Positions 1 to 5,188 of a DNA stretch of 5,188 nt are shown piece after piece; positions within the stretch are counted from its first letter, which is position 1; every line of letters begins with the position of its first letter. The stretch spans positions 1 through 5,188 of the forward strand of contig CALEBD010000085.1 of NCBI GenBank assembly GCA_937944945.1. The letters run 5' to 3'. The position numbers and the translations under genes are program-made. The notes under the pieces were generated by a model. It was not told the DNA's origin. It did not search any database and saw only the letters and a list, made by a program, of their open reading frames with translations. The DNA is from an uncultured Clostridium sp. Its GTDB lineage: Bacteria > Bacillota > Clostridia > Peptostreptococcales > Peptostreptococcaceae.

Positions 1-318
1 AAAATTTAATAAATTAGCTTCAAAGCCCTTATCTATTATTACTGCTACTTCGATTTGCTGCGTTATCAAGAGAATATCGTAGTCTTTTTCTTTTACTTTG
101 GTAGTTTCTATATCTTCAAGATTGTCTATACTTTTTATAATTTCATTTGAGGCGTATGATTTATCTTTGTCGACTATGCCCACTTTGTATTTATATTCTG
201 TTCCAAATTCAAAACTGAAAAAAACTACTATAAATGCTGGCATAATTATCCCGATTAGTATGTAGCTTTTTTTCTTCATCAATAACTTTACTGTGTTTAA
301 TATTAGCTTAATCAACAC
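1..318 (-). CDS. ABC-2 type transporter permease, second subunit (N-terminal part, cut by window edge)
   Basis: This is the first 106 or so codons of a membrane permease that continues past the left edge. The protein starts MLIKLILNTVKLLMKKKSY: a short cytoplasmic amphipathic stretch, then a hydrophobic segment at about residues 19-36 (ILIGIIMPAFIVVFF). A soluble region follows with KVGIVDKDKSYASNEII, typical of the extracytoplasmic loop that follows TM1 in ABC-2 exporters (ABC2_membrane_3 type). The likely start is GTG at 318-316, or the in-frame TTG at 315-313; both lie behind a GAAGGTGG ribosome-binding site inside the end of the upstream permease gene. The reading frame overlaps that gene by 8 to 11 bases, which implies translational coupling. 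It probably pairs with the upstream permease as a heterodimer energised by the ATPase encoded two genes upstream. The substrate is unknown. Confidence 0.8.
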   Translation of the reverse strand, partial: MLIKLILNTVKLLMKKKSYILIGIIMPAFIVVFFSFEFGTEYKYKVGIVDKDKSYASNEIIKSIDNLEDIETTKVKEKDYDILLITQQIEVAVIIDKGFEANLLNF

Positions 319-1441
319 TTCCACCTTCTTTCAGTTTCGATATTATATTTCCTAATATAATCATTAAAACAGAGGCTCCAAGAGATATCCCTATTGCCAT
401 TTTATAATAAGGTGTGTCTATGTTGTAGTTTAGTCCTAGAAGTGATATATTTACCCAATAATTAGGCATTAGCTGGCACAGAAAACTCGTTATTCTTGCT
501 GATTTTACCAAACAAAGTGGTACATAAGAACCACCCAAAAACCCCATCACAATTATCAACATGTTACTAAATGTATAGGCAGTCTTTTGATCATCAAACA
601 CCATATACATAAATATTCCTAGGACAGAACTAAATATTATAAATGAGATCAAGACAAGTAAAATATATGTAGTATTTTCTCCCCAATCTACATCAAATAG
701 CTTTGTCGAGCAAATGTATACGATTAAGATTTGCATAAGCCCAATAATTATTCCAAGAGCAATTTTTGAGATAATTATATTTATTTTTTTAATATTTGAT
801 ACTCTCAATCTAGTCATTGTATGTAAAAATTTCTCCTTATACATTGAAATTGATGTAATTGTAGATATGTATAATATAATCAGAGTCAGCTCCACAAAGG
901 TGTAATATGTAAATGAGTTGACCTCATCATATCCTATTCCTTCTAACTTAATTTCTGTATTGATTTTTGAAACTTTAGTTGAATCAGTCTTTGCAATATA
1001 GTGGATAAATGTGTACTTTTTCATGTACTGCTCGTATAAATTTCTAAATACCTTGCTTTCGGTGCTTTCTTCATTTTCATTTCTAAAATAATCTATATCA
1101 TCACCATCAATATTTATAAAGCAAATAGCCTCATTCTTATTTACAATTTGTGTAGCTTTCTCAATATCATTACTCTGCACAAATTTTATATCGCTAGTCT
1201 TTTGAAATTCTGTAATAAAATCATAAAAAACTTGCACATTGTTGTTTTTCCCACCGTTGTTTTCTATATTGTAATATATAGTTTTTCCAGAAAATATATT
1301 CTTGTCCATGCTCATAAGACCGTTTAGTGACTTTCCCATCACAAATATAAGAATGACTGGAAATATGAGCATTGTAATTACATCAGTTTTATTTCTGAAA
1401 AACTGTATTATTTCCTTTTTTATTAAAGTTAATAAAATCAA
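308..1441 (-). CDS. ABC-2 type transporter permease, first subunit
   Basis: This 377-residue integral membrane protein has the layout of an ABC-2 family exporter permease. The N-terminus LIKKEIIQFFRNKTD is a cytoplasmic coupling-type helix, followed by TM1 at about residues 21-36. A large, mostly hydrophilic extracytoplasmic domain spans about 40-175. Five more membrane segments lie near 178-199, 222-245, 258-281, 289-309 and 347-369. The stretch around 316-336 (ARITSFLCQLMPNYWVNISL) matches the conserved region before the last TM in this family. The start is TTG at 1441-1439, supported by AGGGGG six bases upstream and by the next ATG lying inside TM1. It begins 12 bases after the ATPase stop and overlaps the next permease, so the three form one translation-coupled exporter module. 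Two different permeases suggest a heterodimer, as in the LnrMN and SagHI arrangements. The substrate cannot be inferred from the sequence. Confidence 0.9.
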   Translation of the reverse strand: MILLTLIKKEIIQFFRNKTDVITMLIFPVILIFVMGKSLNGLMSMDKNIFSGKTIYYNIENNGGKNNNVQVFYDFITEFQKTSDIKFVQSNDIEKATQIVNKNEAICFINIDGDDIDYFRNENEESTESKVFRNLYEQYMKKYTFIHYIAKTDSTKVSKINTEIKLEGIGYDEVNSFTYYTFVELTLIILYISTITSISMYKEKFLHTMTRLRVSNIKKINIIISKIALGIIIGLMQILIVYICSTKLFDVDWGENTTYILLVLISFIIFSSVLGIFMYMVFDDQKTAYTFSNMLIIVMGFLGGSYVPLCLVKSARITSFLCQLMPNYWVNISLLGLNYNIDTPYYKMAIGISLGASVLMIILGNIISKLKEGGSVD

Positions 1442-1447
1442 CTCTAT

Positions 1448-1453
1448 CCCCCT
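1448..1453 (-). promoter_or_regulatory. Ribosome-binding site deciding the TTG start of the first permease
   Basis: On the minus strand AGGGGG lies six bases before TTG at 1441 and directly after the TAG stop of the ATPase gene. There is no ATG or GTG at suitable spacing, so this site fixes the non-AUG start. Confidence 0.75.
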
Positions 1454-2383
1454 CTAATCTCTTAATTTCTTTCCAGTCAAATCTAAAAATACAGTTTCTA
1501 AAGTCGGCAATTCGTCTTTTATACTTTCGATTACCCCACCATTATTAAAAATTGTATTTACGAGTTTTTGAAGTATATTTATATCTTTGTTATAATTGCA
1601 CCTTATCTCATTTCCATTTACATCTACACTATATATCCCCTTGATTTTTTTTATATGATTTTCAATTCCTTCTATTTCATTTTTAAGCATTATTGTGTAA
1701 ATGTTGTACTTGAGTAAATTCGATTTAATGTCGCCTGTTGTCCCTTGTGCAATTATTTTTCCTTTATCGATTATGCATATCTCGTCACAAAGTTCTTCTA
1801 CTTCCTCCATATAATGTGATGTATAAATTATGCTCGCCCCATTTTTGTTTAATTGTTTTACTGATTCCAAAATGTGATTTCTGGATTGTGGATCTATTCC
1901 GACTGTCGGTTCATCCATTATGATAAGCTCTGGTGTGTGAGCTATTGCACAGGCAAGGTGCAATCTTCTCAACATCCCTCCAGAAAACTCCGACGCCTTT
2001 TTATCTTTATACTCACTAAGTTCTGTAAATTCTAATGCATGTTTTACCCTTGTTTTTAATTCTTTTCCTTTAAATGAATATAGTGAGCAGAAAAACGACA
2101 CGTTTTCATAAGCTGTGAAACTAGGATAAATTGCGATATCTTGTGTTATTATTCCCAAGTGTTTTTTGTACTTATTTATATTTGTCTGGTTTTCATCAAA
2201 TACTATTTTTCCACTGTCCTTTTTTTCAATTCCTGCAATCATCTTGATTAATGTACTTTTTCCTGCTCCATTTGGACCCAAAAGCCCATATATTTCTCCT
2301 TGTTTTATAGAGAAACTAATTCCTTTTACTGCCTCTACATGGTTATATGATTTGTATAAATTCTCTACCTGGAGAATATACAT
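1454..2383 (-). CDS. ABC transporter ATP-binding protein (exporter type)
   Basis: This 309-residue cytoplasmic ATPase powers the two permeases encoded directly downstream. All nucleotide-binding motifs are present: Walker A GPNGAGKST at residues 36-44, Q-loop Q81, signature FSGGM at 133-137 (a variant of LSGGQ), Walker B LIIMDEP at 153-159 with catalytic E158, D-loop GIDP at 162-165 and switch H190. The roughly 90 residues after the nucleotide-binding domain end in LPTLETVFLDLTGKKLRD. The pattern LE.VFL.LTG is characteristic of the DrrA/CcmA-like subfamily of drug, antibiotic and polyketide exporters. The start is ATG at 2383, four bases after the repeated AGGAGGAGG site. Only 13 bases separate it from the stop of the oxidoreductase frame upstream, and the ribosome-binding site fills that gap, so the oxidoreductase and transporter are very likely co-transcribed. 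The family is certain; the cargo is not known. Confidence 0.95.
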   Translation of the reverse strand: MYILQVENLYKSYNHVEAVKGISFSIKQGEIYGLLGPNGAGKSTLIKMIAGIEKKDSGKIVFDENQTNINKYKKHLGIITQDIAIYPSFTAYENVSFFCSLYSFKGKELKTRVKHALEFTELSEYKDKKASEFSGGMLRRLHLACAIAHTPELIIMDEPTVGIDPQSRNHILESVKQLNKNGASIIYTSHYMEEVEELCDEICIIDKGKIIAQGTTGDIKSNLLKYNIYTIMLKNEIEGIENHIKKIKGIYSVDVNGNEIRCNYNKDINILQKLVNTIFNNGGVIESIKDELPTLETVFLDLTGKKLRD

Positions 2384-2387
2384 CAGA

Positions 2388-2396
2388 CCTCCTCCT
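2388..2396 (-). promoter_or_regulatory. Strong tandem ribosome-binding site of the ABC ATPase
   Basis: Minus-strand AGGAGGAGG lies between the TAA of the oxidoreductase frame (2399-2397) and the ATG at 2383. The repeat offers two registers for anti-Shine-Dalgarno pairing. It suggests that transporter translation does not depend on ribosomes completing the split upstream gene. Confidence 0.7.
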
Positions 2397-3356
2397 TTAC
2401 TTTTTAACCAAGTTACTGTTGATTTCTTTTATGCTTACTGATTCTGCAAATTTATTTCTTATACATACTTCTTCACAAGATACATTTTCACAGTTAATGC
2501 AAGGATTTGTATCAAATTGATTTAATAACTTTCTTGCACCATAAAAGTTCCCGACAGATAACCTTCTATTTATATCTCTTATTGGAATATTGTTTTTACA
2601 TGATTTTTGGCATCTAGGATTCATACAATATTGGCACTTCATTGCTAATTTTCCAATTTTGTCTTCATTTTTATCAGAACTTAATTTTAAGTTTTTTCCT
2701 GTGTACGGTTTTTTCACCATTGTTACATAATCGCCTTTGATGTATTTCGCTTCATATTCTTGCATATTGCACTCTCTCAAAATAAGATTTGCTACACTTA
2801 TCCCAGATACAGTTACAGCCGGTGTTCCTGTTCCCATAACTGTTGATTCGCCACAGTTATAAAGCCCTTCTATTTCGCCTTTAGTCTTTAAACGTTTTAA
2901 CATATGTTGACCTAGCTGTTGTTTTGGACCTGCGACTGCTCCCTTTTCTTTCATAACAAGTCTTTGTAGAGTTGCAGGTGTGCTTAGTTCTACATGACAT
3001 AGTGCATCTTTAAATCCTGGGAATCTCTTTTCTATTAAATCTAATATTCTGTTCTTTTCTTCTTGTTTTTGTTTAAAATATGCTTCGGTGTGATAATCTC
3101 CTTTTGGATTTATCCATTCTTTGAAAGTTGGTCCTATTGCAATTACAGTTTGGTATCCTTTTGGACAAAGTGTGTAGTCGTCTTTTCCCAATATATAAAG
3201 CGTTACTTCGCCTTCATCTATTTTTTCTGTATCTCCTATAAGCATCTCGATTGGTAGTGTATCTTCTGGGATTACGTCTTCTTTTACTAATGTGAATAAT
3301 ACTAATGATGGATATGTCGGGATAAGTGAATTTGCCCATTCTCTTCCCTTTTTCAT
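2397..3356 (-). CDS. FAD-dependent oxidoreductase, C-terminal half with GltD/DPD-like [4Fe-4S] domain (frameshifted from the N-terminal half)
   Basis: This frame holds the second half of the oxidoreductase begun at 4255. From ATG 3356 it encodes 319 residues. The first 190 or so continue the CrtI/CrtISO/RetSat fold: a substrate-domain strand region, the FPGFKDALCHVELSTPATLQR segment, and the C-terminal FAD-contact motif GLYNCGESTVMGTGTPAVTVSGISVAN. After a linker come two cysteine quartets, CQYCMNPRCQKSC and CINCENVSCEEVC, each C-x2-C-x4-C-x3-C. Between them lies IPIRDINRRLSVGNFYGARKLL, and IRNKFAESVSIKEI follows. This pattern matches the N-terminal iron-sulphur domain of GltD and dihydropyrimidine dehydrogenase (Fer4_20 type), here at the C-terminus, and predicts two [4Fe-4S] clusters. 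No convincing ribosome-binding site precedes ATG 3356 or the upstream in-frame GTG 3392, so independent translation looks unlikely except by coupling at the ATGA overlap. A full-length product would be about 619 residues. Confidence 0.8.
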   Translation of the reverse strand: MKKGREWANSLIPTYPSLVLFTLVKEDVIPEDTLPIEMLIGDTEKIDEGEVTLYILGKDDYTLCPKGYQTVIAIGPTFKEWINPKGDYHTEAYFKQKQEEKNRILDLIEKRFPGFKDALCHVELSTPATLQRLVMKEKGAVAGPKQQLGQHMLKRLKTKGEIEGLYNCGESTVMGTGTPAVTVSGISVANLILRECNMQEYEAKYIKGDYVTMVKKPYTGKNLKLSSDKNEDKIGKLAMKCQYCMNPRCQKSCKNNIPIRDINRRLSVGNFYGARKLLNQFDTNPCINCENVSCEEVCIRNKFAESVSIKEINSNLVKK

Positions 3357-3364
3357 AAATTTTT
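3353..3364 (-). other. Frameshift junction in the oxidoreductase gene: candidate -1 slippery site or one-base deletion
   Basis: On the minus strand the codons read AAA AAT TTA TGA. One extra A in the AAAAA run would fuse the frames, giving DKKFMKKGREW. Alternatively the heptamer A AAT TTA (3362-3356) fits the X XXY YYZ rule for -1 frameshifting and lies directly before the stop; slippage would give DKNLMKKGREW. ATGA at the junction also gives a four-base start/stop overlap. I see no Shine-Dalgarno-like stimulator upstream and no strong stem-loop downstream, so an indel or sequencing error remains the simplest explanation. Confidence 0.7.
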
Positions 3365-4255
3365 GTCTATTAAGTTGTTGTATAAGTTCCACACATTACC
3401 TGAATTAACTACTCTGTCACATTTTATAATACTTCCGTCGTCTAGCTTTACTCCAGCTACCTTGTCGTTTTCTATCAGTATTTTTTTGACTTGCTTGTTA
3501 TAAATCATATCGCCGTTATTTTCTTCAATTACTTTTTCAAGTTTACCAACTAAATTTAATGTTGAACCTGCTGGGTAATAACTTCCTCCAATATGGTTGT
3601 CGACAAACATAACAGCCGCAAGTATGGCAGGTGTTTCTTTTACATTTGTATAACAATATGTAGATGTTAATTTATTAAAAAAATCGAATACTTCTTTAGA
3701 CTTGAAGTATTTTTTCAATATATGCTCTGTGTTTTTATTCATATATCCTAAAAACTTCAAATATGCTTTTGGAGCACTTTTCAACTGCATTAAGCCCTGT
3801 TCCTTTGTGACTACATCTGGTGTTGTGAATGTCGGTTGGTTTGCTATAACTTTTAAATATAAATCTGTTGAGTCGTGATAAAACTTTTTAAATCCTTCCT
3901 TCTCATCTGGAAAAATCTCTCCCAATTGCTCTACAAATTTATCTATATCTTCATAAAATATTATTTTGTGTCCGTTAAAATGAATTGCATATAAACTATC
4001 GTGTTTTAAAATATCTATCGGTTCTTCTAATGAATTAAATACAAATCTATGTGGATTAAACCCTATTTCTCCAAATCCATAAATCATAGCTGATCCTTGC
4101 TCAAAAATAACGTCATCTCGTTTAAATATTCCACAAGAACCTCCTGGCTTAAATTGTGCCTCTACTACAGTAACCTTAAAGCCCTTCTTTGCTAAAAGTG
4201 CAGCCCCTGTAAGACCTGAAATTCCTGCTCCGATAAAAACAACTTCTTTTTTCAT
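3353..4255 (-). CDS. FAD-dependent oxidoreductase, phytoene desaturase / carotene isomerase / RetSat-like, N-terminal half
   Basis: This frame encodes the FAD-binding half of a flavoprotein amine-oxidase-like enzyme, 300 residues from ATG 4255. Just after the start it carries the dinucleotide-binding fold VVFIGAGISGLTGAALLAKKG with GxGxxG, the acidic residue ending the second strand (VTVVEA), and the PGGSC motif contacting FAD. Near the end, YYPAGSTLNLVGKLEKVIEENNGDMIYNKQVKKI and VAGVKLDDG match the CrtI/CrtISO consensus. The ATG at 4255 is preferred over the in-frame TTG at 4264, because AGGAG lies 10 bases before the ATG but only about one base from the TTG. Enzymes of this family desaturate, saturate or isomerise hydrophobic polyenes such as carotenoids or retinol; the substrate here is unknown. 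The frame stops at TGA 3355-3353, in the middle of the family's normal length, and homology resumes at once in the -1 frame. It is therefore half of one gene, not a complete enzyme. Confidence 0.85.
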   Translation of the reverse strand: MKKEVVFIGAGISGLTGAALLAKKGFKVTVVEAQFKPGGSCGIFKRDDVIFEQGSAMIYGFGEIGFNPHRFVFNSLEEPIDILKHDSLYAIHFNGHKIIFYEDIDKFVEQLGEIFPDEKEGFKKFYHDSTDLYLKVIANQPTFTTPDVVTKEQGLMQLKSAPKAYLKFLGYMNKNTEHILKKYFKSKEVFDFFNKLTSTYCYTNVKETPAILAAVMFVDNHIGGSYYPAGSTLNLVGKLEKVIEENNGDMIYNKQVKKILIENDKVAGVKLDDGSIIKCDRVVNSGNVWNLYNNLIDKNL

Positions 4256-4302
4256 AAATATCAATCTCCTTATATTATCTATTTTTCATGTATTATTAAT
4301 AT

Positions 4303-4360
4303 CTATGAATTGAGATTTCTCACTATTACAACGTGAAATAAAAATTCACTACGTTCATGG
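4303..4360. repeat. Intergenic nested inverted repeats, possible structured element upstream of the oxidoreductase operon
   Basis: Within the gap upstream of the oxidoreductase several complementary arms lie close together. TGAGATTTCTCA at 4311-4322 is a five-base perfect inverted repeat. AACGTGAA at 4330-4337 pairs with TTCACTACGTT at 4345-4355, leaving a three-base bulge. ATGAA at 4305-4309 can pair with TTCAT at 4354-4358 to close both hairpins. This could be a leader RNA structure, an operator or a copy of a short interspersed repeat. I find no convincing sigma-70-type promoter in the 4265-4400 gap, only AT-rich -10-like strings. Confidence 0.4.
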
Positions 4361-4399
4361 TGCTAATGTTCTCCACTAAATTTATAATATTTACTCTCC

Positions 4400-4460
4400 T
4401 TAAAATAAAAAGAGATGACTGAAATTTTACATCAATTTCGGCCATCTCTTTTTATTTTAA
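4400..4460 (-). terminator. Rho-independent terminator of the methyltransferase gene
   Basis: Arms 4400-4417 and 4443-4460 are perfectly complementary over 18 bases. An internal loop (ACT opposite GGC) and a second six-base stem (GAAATT/AATTTC) lie inside, around a seven-base loop. On the minus strand the stem ends in CATCTCTTTTTATTTTAA, giving the usual U-rich tail. The methyltransferase stop codon (4454-4452) lies inside the stem. Because the arms are A-rich/T-rich the hairpin could also act on plus-strand transcripts. It separates the methyltransferase from the oxidoreductase-transporter operon. Confidence 0.85.
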
Positions 4461-5078
4461 TTTTTTTCCCACAACAGTATATATAAATTTACCTAGTTTT
4501 TTATTTTCTACTACATCAAATCCATTTTTCATCATTAAGTTTGAAATTCCATTTTTATTTGCTGCATGGCAATCACCACTATTTATTAACTTAAATATAA
4601 TATGGTTATAAATCCATCCTCCGATACCTCCTACCCCTGTATCAGAAAGTATATATATTCCACCAGGTTTTAATACGCGGTATACCTCTTGCATAGCTTT
4701 ATCTGAATCAGGATAGTGATGAAAACTTTGGATGCATGTCACAACATCAAAATAATTATCTTCATATGGCAACTCATCAGATCTTCCTTTTACAAGTGTT
4801 GTACCTCGAATATTTTTTGCTCTTGCTTGTTTTAACATTCCCTCTGATAAATCTAATCCATGATATTCTGCCTCTTTTTTATCAGATAATAGGTTGAGAA
4901 GATATCCTGTTCCACACCCAACATCTAATAATTTATTATAATTTACATCTTTTAAATACTTGACAGTATCATTACAACTAACCTTTGCAGGACCAGAATA
5001 ATACATACTATTATTTTCATCATATACTTCTGCTTGACCATCAAAATGCTGTTCTGATAACTTTATGTAATCTTTCAT
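4452..5078 (-). CDS. Class I SAM-dependent methyltransferase (UbiE/Methyltransf_11-like)
   Basis: This 208-residue soluble protein has the Rossmann-like fold of class I methyltransferases, which move a methyl group from S-adenosylmethionine to a small molecule. Motif I LLDVGCGTGYL covers residues 50-60. The SAM-ribose acidic residue is D76 in GLDLSEGML, the adenine-side acidic residue is D101 in RSDELPY, motif IV is YFDVVTCIQSFHHY (109-122), and EVYRVLKPGG (131-140) is the usual post-motif helix and turn. The sequence most resembles UbiE/COQ5-type enzymes, but nothing identifies the acceptor. The length is normal and no break is seen. The ATG at 5078 follows AAGGGGG by seven bases. The gene has its own terminator and a probable own promoter with a Fur-like site, so expression may rise on iron limitation. 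Whether it works with the oxidoreductase-transporter operon is unknown; closeness is the only link. Confidence 0.9.
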   Translation of the reverse strand: MKDYIKLSEQHFDGQAEVYDENNSMYYSGPAKVSCNDTVKYLKDVNYNKLLDVGCGTGYLLNLLSDKKEAEYHGLDLSEGMLKQARAKNIRGTTLVKGRSDELPYEDNYFDVVTCIQSFHHYPDSDKAMQEVYRVLKPGGIYILSDTGVGGIGGWIYNHIIFKLINSGDCHAANKNGISNLMMKNGFDVVENKKLGKFIYTVVGKKLK

Positions 5079-5129
5079 GATATACCCCCTTCAAATATTT
5101 AATTCTAAAATTATTCTTCTTTAATTCTA

Positions 5130-5138
5130 ATTTTAGCA
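5130..5138 (-). promoter_or_regulatory. Putative extended -10 promoter of the methyltransferase
   Basis: Minus-strand TGCTAAAAT is an extended -10 (TGn plus TAAAAT, close to TATAAT), about 50 bases before the ATG. The -35 hexamer at 16-17 base spacing (TTCATT or ATTCAT) is weak and lies inside the Fur-like palindrome, as expected for a repressible promoter. Confidence 0.5.
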
Positions 5139-5148
5139 CACTTTAAAA

Positions 5149-5167
5149 GTTAATGAATATCATTTTC
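5149..5167. promoter_or_regulatory. Fur-box-like palindrome
   Basis: The minus strand reads GAAAATGATATTCATTAAC, matching 16 of 19 positions of the classical Fur consensus GATAATGATAATCATTATC; the plus strand matches 15 of 19. It overlaps the presumed -35 region of the methyltransferase promoter, so iron-bound Fur would be expected to block transcription. It could instead, or also, serve a divergent gene beyond the right edge. AT-rich genomes give chance matches, but the preserved core (AATGAT, ATTCATT) makes this better than background. Confidence 0.6.
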
Positions 5168-5188
5168 ATTTATTTTATAAAAAATATA

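Noticed and set aside
714..905. Plus-strand open frame opposite the first permease
   Set aside because: It lies wholly within a well-supported minus-strand gene, has no ribosome-binding site or recognisable domain, and its hydrophobic composition reflects the AT-rich complementary strand.
1738..2441. Two plus-strand open frames opposite the ABC ATPase
   Set aside because: Both are antisense to a gene with every ABC motif intact, and neither has its own initiation signal or family similarity.
3063..3257. Plus-strand open frame opposite the oxidoreductase
   Set aside because: It is antisense to conserved family sequence, aromatic-rich from complementary codons, and shows no coding signals.
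3357..3392. GTG at 3392 as a separate start for the C-terminal oxidoreductase half
   Set aside because: The residues it adds (MELIQQLNRQKF) are an out-of-frame reading of the N-terminal half's NLYNNLIDKN segment. Only a weak AGGT precedes it, and family similarity resumes after the junction.
2397..4255. Naming the oxidoreductase as a carotenoid enzyme (crtI or crtISO)
   Set aside because: The fold supports the superfamily only. The Fe-S domain is atypical and no phytoene synthase or other isoprenoid gene is in view, so a specific symbol would overstate the evidence.
5169..5188. Divergent plus-strand promoter (TATAAA-like) at the right edge
   Set aside because: The string is simple AT-rich sequence with no good -35 and no gene visible downstream before the window ends.

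Overview
The window is AT-rich DNA with typical low-GC Firmicute features: AT-biased codons, strong GGAGG-type ribosome-binding sites and some TTG/GTG starts. It reads best as a clostridial chromosome, possibly from the Peptostreptococcaceae/Clostridium group, but the genus cannot be settled from sequence alone. Every gene I can support lies on the minus strand, so transcription runs from the right end to the left.

Right end (about 5190 to 4400): a class I SAM-dependent methyltransferase sits behind a promoter region with a good Fur-box-like palindrome overlapping the presumed -35 element. It ends in a long rho-independent terminator whose stem contains the stop codon, so it looks like a separate, possibly iron-responsive unit.

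Middle (about 4400 to 2400): after an intergenic region of roughly 140 bases with several inverted repeats comes an FAD-dependent oxidoreductase of the phytoene desaturase / carotene isomerase / RetSat type. It has an unusual C-terminal eight-cysteine domain resembling the [4Fe-4S] domain of GltD and dihydropyrimidine dehydrogenase. The gene is split into two frames by a one-base offset. The junction is A AAT TTA TGA, which could be a homopolymer indel, a recent inactivating mutation, or a -1 ribosomal frameshift site.

Left part (about 2400 to 1): tightly packed behind the oxidoreductase are an ABC ATPase, a complete ABC-2 type permease and the start of a second ABC-2 permease cut by the window edge. 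The ATPase-permease-permease order resembles export systems for lipophilic or peptide-like compounds, such as the LnrLMN and SagGHI arrangements. The simplest reading is an operon in which a redox enzyme and an exporter act on the same, unidentified hydrophobic molecule or process. No carotenoid biosynthesis gene is present here to name the substrate. No tRNA, rRNA, CRISPR array or mobile element was seen.
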